This document shows positions 52,701-62,900 of a stretch of 64,000 bases of DNA, in pieces; within the stretch, counting starts at the first letter, position 1; each line of letters begins with the position of its first letter. The position numbers and the translations under genes are program-made. The stretch is from contig NC_009398.2 in NCBI RefSeq assembly GCF_000002875.2, positions 410,378-474,377 on the forward strand, in the 5' to 3' direction. The notes beneath the pieces are model-generated. The model made no database searches, was not told the DNA's origin, and saw only the letters and a list, made by a program, of their open reading frames with translations. This DNA is from Leishmania infantum JPCM5. Taxonomy: Eukaryota > Euglenozoa > Kinetoplastea > Trypanosomatida > Trypanosomatidae.

Positions 52701-52908
52701 AAAGTCGCGGGCGGCAGCGGCGGTGCCACCACCACCACGGACGACGACGGCCCCATACAGCGTCTTGCGCGAGAAGCTGGCCGCTGCGAACATGGTGGAT
52801 GAGGAGTTCATTGCGTTTGTGGAGGCGTGCTTGATGCTCGACCACAAGAAGCGGCCGACAAGCGCGGAGCTGCTGGAGCACCCCTTCATCAGGGATGTGG
52901 TGCTGTGA
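49792..52908 (+). CDS. CMGC-group protein kinase, DYRK/CLK-like, with long disordered N-terminus
   Basis: A 1038-residue protein, ATG to TGA. Residues 1 to about 590 are low-complexity (Ala/Ser/Thr/Asn, Gln runs, acidic runs). The kinase domain starts at about 594. The glycine loop reads LGKATFSRAV (602-611), with two of three glycines replaced. An acidic, Ser/Thr-rich insertion of about 100 residues separates it from the presumed ATP-binding lysine K710 in CLKII. The catalytic loop is HTDLKPEN with D811 (HTD as in CLK/LAMMER kinases), DFG is at 831-833 and the activation segment is YIQSRSYRAPE (845-855), with DYRK-type placement of the tyrosine Y845. A second insertion precedes the C-lobe end. 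It likely phosphorylates Ser/Thr in signalling or RNA processing; targets are unknown. Confidence 0.88.
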   Translation: MSSHQAVTASLGSGGYNASKRSARNVLPASTTSVTPSSNAAPAMTSTGTDALIIKGSGAAVNQAPTIARPSYTDGAATNGTSRYRHSSGVGNNANTANGSGNEPKINTGSSTSGTAAATTESVIEELKALAKSMLEATNAARRRTSSIEQRNSYEALMHAIENRVNGDTVNITSIESKDAAASTGGYAAAPATATAAPKHVDPMATNGISQSEMLSAHLTEQLTDIPAALSPGSCVRQQSQQLPPAQRKKYGKEEVPTVAAAETDAAVRNTQQPAVPSQQQQQQCQRADMKHHADVADVGSEDDDDDGGAAQGDNEQALSLAALHSQPPITRRHAPTAMLEADEDEDDDDGTAYDGVKTQVLFKPVNRAAYREVVASTWKPEGLTRRTNTAGSGSQQNRNSNSSSSASEYKDSPHHPNSSDDDEEAIATMATRNKTGRAAARTAPSMKVFRVPSFPYGGGVTEQQARILQRQFDECIHNGEHLSSNAAGPALITKRDFDSGNYTEVSAATAQMDTTSFQPTSPYEFVVEVERDVRFDAVKAREERRHRFRQLVREKRAPATMGTFNLRVIMDPFKTGFEEEKNFPIVPGTVIAGRYEIIQMLGKATFSRAVRCYDLQDPIYNEDEESDEGEYEDDVDDDDANSATASPADGTENVACIGKGGVTTASCRGSDTATTASASKQQVKSVNTATKSRLKPKRRILGYGQVCLKIINNTKDFFDQSLDEIRLLTLLNRQKDPDDAHIVRLIDAFYYKEHVMLVTELLRDTLYDYGKYNREEEKEFYFTLPRLRRLTRQIVEALTYVHSLNLIHTDLKPENIMFVSYSRCIVKVIDFGSSCFLSDHLSSYIQSRSYRAPEVVLGCDYDGRIDVWSLGAILVEMVTGDVLFTSDTVPEMLARIVYVCGTPFPRRMLWEGRHTSDYINKFGCIYEYGGGADGQHDRPEKGDTDDGEEPYCLYTPVPTMAPHTCASSRKSRAAAAVPPPPRTTTAPYSVLREKLAAANMVDEEFIAFVEACLMLDHKKRPTSAELLEHPFIRDVVL

Positions 52909-55122
52909 GTGAGGGAGGGGGCACCAGAAGAACGAGGGATGAGAAGGAGAGTGCTGAAGGTCTTAACTGTGCTATCTTTCCGCTTGCTGATTTCTGTTTT
53001 GCTTTCTATTTGTTCGTTGGCCCATGTAAGTCATGTGCTGATGCTTGCCTCTTTCTGTGGGGTTGTTTCCTCCACGCGTGGGGGTGCTGGTGCCCGTCTG
53101 TATCCCTGTACAGCCCATCCTTGAACTCCCCCGCCTCGGTATTCTCTGCACGCATGCGCATCACGGAGGACAAGTGAAGCGAAGGAGCGAGCATGAAGGC
53201 TCACGTGACCTTTTCGATTGTTTTGCTGTCTCAACGCTGCTTGTGGCCATGATGTGCTCGCCCTCGGCGTGCGTATGTTACGTTGCTGTCGATGCTTCTC
53301 GTTTCCCTTCCCTACGGTGTTGCGTGTGCGTTGTGGGCATCACCCTCCCCTTCCGCCACCTTCTCGACAACTCGGATTTTTTTTCTTCGCCTGGCTGTGG
53401 GTGGGAGGAGTGGAGGGAAAGAAGGAAGGGATGGCGGGCGGGCCATTTTCGATAGGGGAAAGGGTGGTCGACGCAGGCTGTGTTGCAACGAACAATACTC
53501 GGTTCACTATCGCCAACTGAACGGGGCCATGCCACCACCTCTTCCCACCCCACCCCCTCCTCCTCCTCCTCCTCCTCCTCTGTCTCTCGCTGCTCCGTGC
53601 GATGCCGCTCAGTTTTTTTTTCTCGTTGCTTTCTTGCTCTCTGGTTTGTGGCTCTTTTCCCTGTCCATTGGTGCGTGTGCTGCACCACCGTCTCCTCTGT
53701 CTCTTCCCTCCTCTGCCTCCTTGCGTTCTTCCCTCTCTATAGTTTCTTTGCGTTGCTTCCAAGTGGCAGCGGCGGCCATGGCGCTCGCCCTCCTTGTCCG
53801 TCTCCTCTTTCCTACACCCGACCTGACCCGCCGTCTCATAGCTTCCTCCTGCGCCTCTCTCCGTTTTGTTTTTTGTTTTGTCTCTCCGTTGGGCTGGCGA
53901 GGCGCAGAGATGTGACCAGGAGAGCACGCTGCCCCAGCGACATGTCTTTACGTGTACACCTCCGCCGTCTTCTCACACGTTGTTTTTTTTTTTTCTCCTC
54001 CTGTAGCTTCTGTTCTTTTTTTTCCTTTTCGCTTGTTTGCTTCGCATGGGAGCTGGTGCGCACATAACGGGTGTGTGCCCTGCGCGTGTGTGCGCGTATC
54101 TTCTGCCATTCGTCTGGCCTTCTCTAGCCTCCTCCTCGGTTTCTCTCCCCCACCCCCACGTCCCTACCCTTGGCTGTTGCTCGCGTTGTCCCTGTGTCGC
54201 GGTTCGCCTCATGCCGTTCTCTCCCCCATGCCAAGGCGGCAGAGTGTGCGCGTGTGTGCGTTTTGTTTCTTGGATTTGTGTGCGGAGATGTCTGCCGCTG
54301 TTGTTGTACAGGTCGCTGTGGATGATAGGGATGCATGCGTGATGGTCAGGGTCGGTCGAATGCTGCGTATGCGTGTGTTGAAGGCTACTCTTTTGGATAG
54401 CGAGGTTGCGTCGAGGGCATCCGGAGTGCCGTTGATTTTTTTCTTTTTTGCCTCTTATTCCTCCCACTCTCCCACTCTCACTCTGCGCCTGTGCACGGAC
54501 GGGTGCGCGTTCCGATCTGTACGATTCTTTCTCAATAGAAGGTAAAGGATTGAGCAGCGACACATAAAGTAAGAGGATCATCAAGGAAGCTGTCCATTAG
54601 CGGCATGTGCGTGGCTGTTCATCGTACGAGGCGAGGTGCGGTACACGCGTCGTGGGTGAGCGTTGCCCGATGCGCTGCGTGCATATGTATGTGTGACGAC
54701 TGGTCTGCATGTATGTCTCGCGAGTCGTCTACGTTGCTCGCCCCGTTTTTTTTTTCAGATACGACACACCTCTCTGGATGCGGAACGACGCCGTGTGCAG
54801 GCCCACACATGCCCCCAAAACGCAAGCATCAGAATGTTATCGTCAGTGCCTTTGGCCGCCTCTCATCTCGCACGCGTTCATGAGCTCTTTTACGTTGCTC
54901 GGTTGGGGCACTTCTCTTTCCGCACTACCCCCTCCATCTTCCATGCTCGTACCATCATTGGAGCAGCAGCACATGCAGGGCTCCAGGGCGAGGGGGCGAT
55001 GCTACCATCAAAGCCTTTACAATCAACCCCCCCCCCCCCCAAAAAAAAAAAAACATATTTGTGAGCAGCGTGAAGGACTAGTTGCTTCCCCTCACCTCTC
55101 CCCGCGGCGACGCAGGTGGCTG
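52909..55122. other. Intergenic spacer, kinase 3' flank
   Basis: About 2.2 kb of pyrimidine-rich plus-strand DNA with a CTC/CCT trinucleotide microsatellite (about 53554-53581), T runs and, at 55027-55053, 14 C followed directly by 13 A. No gene is supported. Confidence 0.65.
55085..55115 (+). promoter_or_regulatory. Predicted trans-splice acceptor of the membrane-anchored hypothetical gene
   Basis: C/T tract at 55085-55103 followed by AG at 55114-55115, 7 nt before the ATG at 55123. It sets the start and excludes the long upstream extension of the open frame. Confidence 0.65.
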
Positions 55123-56382
55123 ATGGCCGCCTTTATAGCACCAGCACAGGCCCCATCCCAGGGGTGTGTGCACGCGACCCGCACCATGCAGCGCCGCGTG
55201 CGTGGGGAGTGGAGATGGGCAACGTTATCGCCCCATCTCCTCCCGCTGCTGCTGATGGTCGTCATGCTGTTTCTTTTTCCTCGTTCTGACGCTTCGAGCT
55301 TTTGTCTTCGTGGGAGGGACACTCATGGGCCGCGCCTTTCCTGTGATGCGCACCTGACGGTGAGCGCCGTGGCGCTGTTCTACTACGGCAGCAGCGAGAT
55401 AAACAGGTGTGCTGTAAAATCGCGCGCCACCGCCGTCCCGGGCGTGCTTATGGTGCGCGCTGCTACGGCGGAGTCGTCCGCAGGTGGCAGCGAAGAGGAG
55501 GCGGGCGGCACCGACGCGTGGGGCACCATTGCTATGAAAAGAGCACTGAACTACGACTCAGGGTTGAAGCCATTCATGACACCGTGGCGCGAGGTGCGTC
55601 GCGCACTGCGCGATGCGGGTTGCTTTTCGACGCTTGCACTGCCGCGCCTGACGCTGCCAACGGACCGGGCGAGCCCTCGCGTCGGCGATGTTTCACCTGA
55701 GTCTTCCACAGCCCTTCCTCCGCTGTGCCGAAAGCCGCTCGTGCTGATGAGCGGCCGAGGGCGAGACTGCGCGAGTTGCTCCAGCTTTGCCTCTGACGTG
55801 CTGGAGCACTACCGAGCCGAGTGGGAGTACATACGCGCTCACGTGACCCTCGTCGACGCCGGAGACCCGATGACAGAAGAACTGGTGCGGAACCCGTACC
55901 CGCTGTGGTACGACCCGGCGGAGGCGGGGCCGTGGATGACGTTGACAAAGGTATCCGAGGTGCGGAGGGCTGAGGGTGACGTCGTCGCCGCTGCGTCCGG
56001 CGCGAGCAGCACCTCCGGGGCCCCCTCTCACGACGTAGCCCAGACGTTACAGCAGTCGGATGTCGAGGACTACACTCTCTTCAACATGGGCGTCCGCCGC
56101 AAGGCCGCTTTCCTCCTGCAGTCCCCAACGGTGCAGGCCACGCATCACTGGTCGCGCCTCGTAAAGCGCGCATTCGCTGGCCAGTCCGAGTACGTGCTGC
56201 GCATCGTCTTTGCCTACCCGCACAACGGCAGCGTCATGCGCGACATCGTGAACGAGGAGGTTACCGTCGGCGGAAGTCAAGCCGACTACCTGCACTTTTT
56301 CAATAAAGCGCAGCCGTTCTTCCACTGTGTAAAGAAGGCGGTGCGGGTAATGGATTGGCTGCAGCGATATGGCGACTACTGA
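55123..56382 (+). CDS. Hypothetical membrane-anchored or secreted protein with a CASC motif
   Basis: A 419-residue protein, ATG to TGA. A basic N-terminus (RRVRGEWR) precedes a hydrophobic segment at about 38-53, so it is either a signal anchor or an uncleaved signal peptide. The rest would then be lumenal or extracellular. A second start at Met22 would give a more conventional signal sequence. GRDCASCSSFASDVLEHY (213-230) follows a beta-strand-like LVLMS and resembles a thioredoxin-type C-x-x-C followed by a helix, and VTLVDAGD downstream could be the next strand. This fold is a guess. Other cysteines at 61, 74, 96, 167 and 202 would suit an oxidising compartment. I do not recognise a family. 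Confidence 0.7.
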   Translation: MAAFIAPAQAPSQGCVHATRTMQRRVRGEWRWATLSPHLLPLLLMVVMLFLFPRSDASSFCLRGRDTHGPRLSCDAHLTVSAVALFYYGSSEINRCAVKSRATAVPGVLMVRAATAESSAGGSEEEAGGTDAWGTIAMKRALNYDSGLKPFMTPWREVRRALRDAGCFSTLALPRLTLPTDRASPRVGDVSPESSTALPPLCRKPLVLMSGRGRDCASCSSFASDVLEHYRAEWEYIRAHVTLVDAGDPMTEELVRNPYPLWYDPAEAGPWMTLTKVSEVRRAEGDVVAAASGASSTSGAPSHDVAQTLQQSDVEDYTLFNMGVRRKAAFLLQSPTVQATHHWSRLVKRAFAGQSEYVLRIVFAYPHNGSVMRDIVNEEVTVGGSQADYLHFFNKAQPFFHCVKKAVRVMDWLQRYGDY

Positions 56383-57231
56383 TGGCGCACCTGCCTGCGA
56401 TGACCGTTGCGTGTATGTGTGTGGGAGCTCGGGTAGCAATATCAGCCGCCTTATACATCTCATCCTCATGGTTCTGACTTCTACACAACGCTCGGGCGCA
56501 TGTTGCACTTGATACGCAGCTGCGTGTCCCTGGCGCAGGAAGTGCGTGGATATCTGTGACCAGGATGCCGTTCTGCTGCAGCATACTGCTGATGGGCGCT
56601 GGACTGTTTCCTCTTCTCCTCACGGCCCTCTCTTCGCGTGCTGCTGCTCGTGCTCTCTCTTTGTGTGTGTGTGTGTGTGTCACCTTCAGTGACGGCACGT
56701 TCCCCAAGAACGAAAAAAAGACGACAAGGGAGAGGCGACGCACTTTCCCGACAATCGATGCCCAAACGCCAACACCACGAGGGAGACGCGCCGACTGCTT
56801 GGCGCCACCGCTCTCCACTGCTGCCGGGGTGTAGGCGTAGGCGTCGATACGGGGCGGGGCAGGGCAGGAGAGAAAAAGAGGGGGAGGAGTAGTGGGCTGC
56901 ACTTTCTCCTCATGTGATCTCCTATCATCACTTCTCGGGTTTTTTTGTGCGGTATGTACATGGCGACTGGTGTGCGTGCGCATGTGTGCTGCACGGCCAG
57001 CGCGAACCGCTATTCTGTCCCTACGCCGCCTGTGAACTCGTCCTGGCCAAGCCAGCATTCATCGCGTCCGATCGTGCCCTCTTCGCTTCACTCATACGCA
57101 TTCTCTGCCTCTCCACCACATCCTCGTGCGCACTTAGGTGGCGTTGTTGAGCTTTCGCAGCGCAGGCGGGAAGAAAAATCAAAACAAAACCACACACATA
57201 CACACACTGGACAGCAACTAGAAGGAGAAGC
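56383..57231. other. Intergenic spacer
   Basis: It contains a GT run at about 56664-56681, purine tracts and a pyrimidine-rich stretch near 57110-57136 with AG at about 57136 serving the MPDU1 gene. No gene is seen. Confidence 0.65.
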
Positions 57232-57924
57232 ATGTCTGTCGAGTCTATCATGCGGGAGCTCGTGTCGAGCTACCTCTCCTACGCGGTGGTGGTGGGGTCG
57301 TCGATTTTAAAGGTGCCGCAGATTCTGAAGGTATGGCATAACCACAAAGCAGATGGCATTTCGCTACTCTCGCTCTTAATAGAGTTGCTCTCGTACATTA
57401 TTTCGACCAGCTGGGGCGTCGTGCAGGGGCTTCCCTTTCGCGACTGCGGCGAGAACATTTTTATTACGCTGCAGCTTGTGGTGCTGCTGCTGCTCGTGGC
57501 AAAGTTGCAGAAGTCGACGCGTAGGGCGAGCCTCGCGCTGGCGACCGAGTTGTTGGCGCTGTGCGCGTTTGCTAGCGGGCAGGTGCCGCGTACCATCCAC
57601 GAGTATGTGCTAAGCGGACAAGTTTTTTTCAACATGTTCAGCCGCGTGCCGCAGATCTACGCGAACTACCGAACCCGGTGCCGTGGCCAGCTGTCTTTTC
57701 TCACCTTCTTCCTAGCTTTCGGCGGCGGCGTTGCGCGCGTCCTGACGACGTCTCTGAACGTATCGTGGGACAAGGGCAAGGCGGTGCTGCTGGTTCAGTT
57801 CGGTGTCGCCGCCACGCTCAACGCCGTCATCCTGGCCCAAATACTTTACTACGGCATCGCAGACCGGAGGTTCAAACGGGCGAAGTGGAGTCACGCGAAG
57901 GCGAAGTCGCTGAAGAGCCAGTAA
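57232..57924 (+). CDS. MPDU1: Mannose-P-dolichol utilization defect 1 protein (MPDU1/Lec35-type PQ-loop protein)
   Basis: A 230-residue, highly hydrophobic protein, ATG to TAA. Two PQ-loop motifs are present, KVPQILKVW (27-35) and RVPQIYANY (138-146), about 111 residues apart as in seven-span PQ-loop proteins. The first is followed by GISLLSLLIE and the second by GQLSFLTFFLAFGG, both typical of MPDU1. MPDU1 lies in the ER membrane and is required for use of dolichol-phosphate-mannose and -glucose in N-glycan, GPI and related synthesis. This fits trypanosomatids, which depend on dolichol-phosphate-mannose for GPI anchors. The C-terminus is lysine-rich (RRFKRAKWSHAKAKSLKSQ), suggesting ER retention, though it is not a strict KKxx signal. 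Confidence 0.9.
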   Translation: MSVESIMRELVSSYLSYAVVVGSSILKVPQILKVWHNHKADGISLLSLLIELLSYIISTSWGVVQGLPFRDCGENIFITLQLVVLLLLVAKLQKSTRRASLALATELLALCAFASGQVPRTIHEYVLSGQVFFNMFSRVPQIYANYRTRCRGQLSFLTFFLAFGGGVARVLTTSLNVSWDKGKAVLLVQFGVAATLNAVILAQILYYGIADRRFKRAKWSHAKAKSLKSQ

Positions 57925-59913
57925 GGAAGCAGGCGCGGACGTTTCTCTCTCAACGTGCCGCTGCTCTGGCCTATCCCTCCTTTAACCACACCTTGTGTGG
58001 CACCTCCATCCCCCCCCCCCCCAACACGGATACACACAGTTCCCTGCTTCTCATACCTGTCTCTTCCTCCCACTTTCACCGCCACCCTGCTGCTGCGACG
58101 GTTGCAGTTGCATGTGCAAGAGACTGTTAGACGGGCGCAGCCCACTCTTTTGGTCGCGTTCTTTTGTAATCTTGCCGTCTTCGCGCGATGCACCCCGCAA
58201 ATACGTGCGCCTGCCATCCAAAGTGGTGACCAAACAGAGGGAAACTAGAGCTCCAGCTCCTTTTCTTGCTCCACGTTTACACTCCCTCCCTTCTGCCTCC
58301 TTCGGTGCCCTTCTACCGAGTCTCTCCGCTCCTCTCCGCCTCTCCGTCTCTCTCGCACTGCTGCCGTATAGCTCCTTGCCGTTGACTACTTCGTGCAGTG
58401 ACTTGAGCCACTCCCTCCCCACATCCCGCTCCTCTTATTTTGCTCGTACACCTTGTCGGGGTCACTGCCATCTCCGCGTCTCACCGCGCACCTGCTCTTC
58501 GCCATGTCATGACGGACAAGGTACGCATCGGCTTAGCGGTACACATATATACGCAAACATAGAAGTGTCGCCGACCACAGCCGGCACAACAGGAGTTTGA
58601 AAGAGGAGGGGTGGGGGAGGGGATGAAGCCGTAGGGCAGACACACACACAAGCCTCCGCCACCTCCTCTCCCGTCGTTCTCTCTCTGGGTGTGTGAACTG
58701 AGATGGTTCAGTCCCGTTTTTTTTTTTCTGGGCGGTGGAGGCGGTGTGGGGCGGGGCGGGAAAGGGAGGCTTGCAGCCTTTGCATTCCGTAGCGGATGTG
58801 TGTCGAATGCGCTCTGGGCAACCCTCTTCCTCTTTTTCACCGCTCCCCCTCCCCTACCCACCTCCCTCTTTGGTGGCTTCCCTTAGGGTGGTAGGTGCTC
58901 TACATGTACATGCGTACGCGTATTATGTCTCTGTCTGTCCTCGTTCTCTCTCTCTCTCGCTGTCTCTGCGCATCGTTGTCGTCGCTCCGTGCTCGCTCCT
59001 CTGCTCTTCTGCCGCAGAATAGAGGCACATTGTCCTACAGTGGAGCCGTGCCTTGGGGCATTGAACGCTGACGACGAGCTCTCTCGCTCGCGATCTCGCC
59101 CTCTTTCCTGCGTATCTTCTCTTCTGCTCCCCAAGCCGGCAGGCGGGTGTGCAGCTGTCTCGGCGGGGGGTTCCTTCTATTTTTTTTTTGTGTATTTCTT
59201 TTCTTCTCGTGCACCTTTGAGGGATCTCCCGCTGCGACGAGGTCGAGGTCGAGGACGGGTGGAGGGAGGGAGGGAGGGGGCAGGGCGCGATCGCGTCGTC
59301 GCTTCCTTCTCCAGCCCGAACGCGACCTTTGCTCTGCTTGCCAGTGTTTCTTCTCGTTTCCATTTTTCTTCGAGAACGGGCCCCCGTGACCTCATGGACC
59401 CCCTTCTCTACTGCCATTGTCACTCTCCGTGCCTTCCGAGTACGTCCCGCTCATCCGGACCCCCTCTCCCCTTCACGCCACCACCCGGTAAGACCAGGAG
59501 GCTGGAGGGGCGAGTGGCTCCGCACTTTTTGTGCGTACACGGGCGGCAGGCATATATGTGTGACGATATTCTTGTATGAATGCTGTGCACCATGCCTCCC
59601 GATATGGCCTCGGTGTGCGAGCGGCGCGATGATGTGCACACGCACGCCCCCCCCCCCCCACACACACACGGCAGAAGTCGGATCGAAAGAATCGAATATG
59701 CCGTCTCTCTCAACGGCCTCGGTGTAACTCCTGTCCGATTTCTTCTCTCCCTTCTCCCTCGTATCGCTTCCCTTTCCCTCGCTCGCGCTGACGAAGGAGC
59801 AGAGGCGCTCACACACAGGGAAAGCATCACCTCCTATCCCCAAATCTCTCCCACTCCGCTTTCATGCAAGCAAACACACGCGCCAACGTCTCTGCGAGAT
59901 TTCTGCGACGTGG
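57925..59913. other. Intergenic spacer
   Basis: Pyrimidine-rich on the plus strand with C runs (about 58012-58022, 59649-59659), T runs (58717-58727) and a GA-type stretch near 59260-59280. Good splice-acceptor-like tracts at about 59730-59780 and 59830-59870 precede the decayed gene. No intact gene is seen. Confidence 0.65.
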
Positions 59914-62900
59914 ATGGTATCGCGATGGAAGTGCGTTGACTTATTTGGCCTATCCTCCCTCACCGCGGCGGCGGTGAGGCGACAGCGGCAGCGTTCCGTT
60001 CCGGCCCCGCCGCCCTTCGGCTTCCAAGCCTTCAGCGCCAGTAACGCGTCCATCCTCGGAAGAGACACCGATGAGCAAGCTGACTCTGGCCAATGTAATC
60101 ACACCGCAGCAGATGCGGCAGTCACGGATGCGGCCTCGTTCAGAGATGCCTGGGCAGCGCGATGCAGTCGCATTGACATGACTTTAGGATCGGTGCCGTC
60201 TTCAGCTGCGCGCGTACCGCCAGCGGCAGCCGCTGCGACCACAACTACCCCGCGTCTTCCTATCGCGCTTGCTTTGCGGCTCCCTGTTGCTGCGGCACAG
60301 CGCCCTTGACTGCTTCTACTAACTTGCCGAGGCTGAACGTCGCCGCCGTGCTGCCTCCTCCGCATCACACGACACGCACCGCCCGCAAACAGATGACCAC
60401 ATTATGCCGCTGGAGGTCATCATTGCCGTCTACGGGATGCTCCTACGGCAGCAGGCGCCTCACACGACAACCGACAATGCCGAGTACGGAGATTTCAGCT
60501 CGCGGAGTGCAGCTTAGGCAACTGCGATGTGGTCAACATCGAGCGACGCATCGCCTGCGTCTGGCAGCTCAGTCTCCCCGCTTGGGTTCATCGCTTATGC
60601 GTTTCAGCAGCACTCGCCACTCAATCCTATCGCAGTAGTCCTCGGCGCTGACAAGGGTCGCGGTGCCGGTAACGCGCGTGAGCAGTAGCACAGCCACGGC
60701 GACCACGAGGACGCGTACGGCGGTATGTCACCGCTGTCCTTGCTAACTCTTTCCACCGTTCTTCATCTCGGGCTCCTAGAAGAGTTGCAGATTGCTGCTG
60801 CACCGCCATTATCATCAAGCGCTGCAGTCGCTCCTGCAGCAGGCACCGCTCCGGCGACGGCGTCGCCGTCACTGACTCGACAGCGGTGGGCGGCGGCCCA
60901 GACAATCCATCATATGCAGTGCTATGGGTATGCCCCGGATTACTTCCGTGCCCTGGCAGCGATTCCAGCAGCAGCGACGTCGGCACCGGGAGAGTAGCAT
61001 GGGAAGAGTTCTGGCCGAGCTTCCGATGCGCTGGGGCTGGTCCAGCGTGCTGCGCACGCGATGCCGCACTTCAAACGTCTGTTTTGTGCGCTGGAGGGTG
61101 CGTGGGCGATGCACCACGAGCGGCATTGCGGCGTGGCGGGTGAGCAGTAGCCAGTGCCTTTCAATGGAAGGCAGCGGCACACGACCACCGCTCTTGGAGG
61201 CTACAAGCAGACAAGAGCTGTGAACTCTGTTGCTGATGAGGCGTTGACGTCGATGTTGCACGCCCTCGCCGCCACCCCTACGCGGGAAAGGTTGAGATCC
61301 GCGGCGGCGGCCAGTGACGCGGTACACGCTGTGAGCCACTCAATGACCACGAGGCAACTGCTCGACGTGATTCGCGACCTTGTCGTCTTCGCCTGGCCCG
61401 CAATAGAGGTGCGGCGGCGCCAGGCAGAAGCGCCGCGCATGGTGCTGCGGGAAGCAGCCCGGAAAGCAAGGCATATTTGGCGGGCTCGGGGCTCCGTCGA
61501 CAACTGGCATCTGATGCTGCAGTGGTCGACGAGGAGCAGGACGCGCTTCTCCGACTTGTGCGCACCGCCACGCGCTTCTCCACATTCAATGACCTTTGTG
61601 CGCGGATTGAGCAGCTTTTAACCCATGATGGCCAACTGGCCTTCTCTGAGGTGGCCGATCCGCCATCGCGGTCGTCCGTCCTGTCACCGCAGCAAGAAAA
61701 AGCGTTGCCGTGTCTGCTGACGCGGGACGTGCGTCGAGTGCCGCCGTGGACAACTACGTGCGCCATACTCAGCGACACGTGGTCTAAGCTGCTGTGCGTG
61801 AGCGCCGCTGCAAACGTCGCAAGGACAGAGGTGCGATGTCGACGGGACGACGGCGTGGCATCCATGCGAGAGCTGCTTGATGCCTTCTTTACTTCTCCGC
61901 ACGCACCCACAGCGGCGCTGCCTTGGCAGGTGACAAGTGAGGCAGTATGCCGGCCAACAACCTATGATGGATCATTTTGGTACCGTGTGATTGTGAGCAC
62001 CGACACCGCGGACGCCGAGGTGGCGCACTGGAGGCACATAATGTTCGGCGGCGATGCATACGCGTCCTCTACAGGGCTTCCGCCGGGCCAGCGCACAACA
62101 GTCATGGTAACGCGTCATGATGCACTTACCAGGGCCGCGCTGCCCGTCGTGCACCGCTGGCTGCAACCGGCAGAGGCCCTTGGCGTGGCGCTGCAGTGCC
62201 TCGCTCGCAGTCACGCACGGTGCGCCGAGCAGTGGACCGCCGTTCTTGAGCGCCAGCCGACCGACGGTAAGGGCAGCAGTGCTACTGCAGATCACTGCTG
62301 CCAAAACGATGGCAGCGCAGAGACGGCGATCACTCCAGATTCTCTTCCTTGTTTGCGGTCACTGATAGCATCAGCGTGCCCTGCGACCGCGGCAGCACCG
62401 GCTGAGGGAGCTGTCGACGCGGTGCCTGCGGCGGTGGTGCAACTAATGGTAGACCAGCATCGCGCCTACGGCGCGCTCCTCTCTACTCCGGAGCAACTGG
62501 AATGGATCGATGTGACCTTGCGGTGCACGCAATGTGGGTCGGAGCGGCAGCGGGTCATCAAGGCTGCCTTTATGACCCGCTGGCATTGTGGCCCATATAC
62601 GCTAACTGTACACGAAGGCGCCTCTGGTGGCAGTGGTGGTGGCAGCGACGACGAGCAAGCAGTGACTGTTTGTTCTGCAATGAATCATCTCATCGCGTCG
62701 GCTGAGGCCTACGTGACGGCGATTGTTCACCGCTGGGTATTGCAAGAGGCAGAGGTGCTCGAGGAGTCGGCAGCAGCAACGTTGTTCAACCACGGGGACG
62801 ACTTAACGCGGCGCGCAGCTCTCCTCGGAGATGTTGGCCGGCTGCTGGCGGGCGTGAGTCGCGCCTTTAATAGTGTACCTGGCGGCCTGCCAGCAGTGGA

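Noticed and set aside
54709..56382. 557-residue form of the CASC protein
   Set aside because: The extra N-terminal part crosses the C14-A13 run and the splice acceptor at 55114-55115. The spliced transcript should start translation at 55123.
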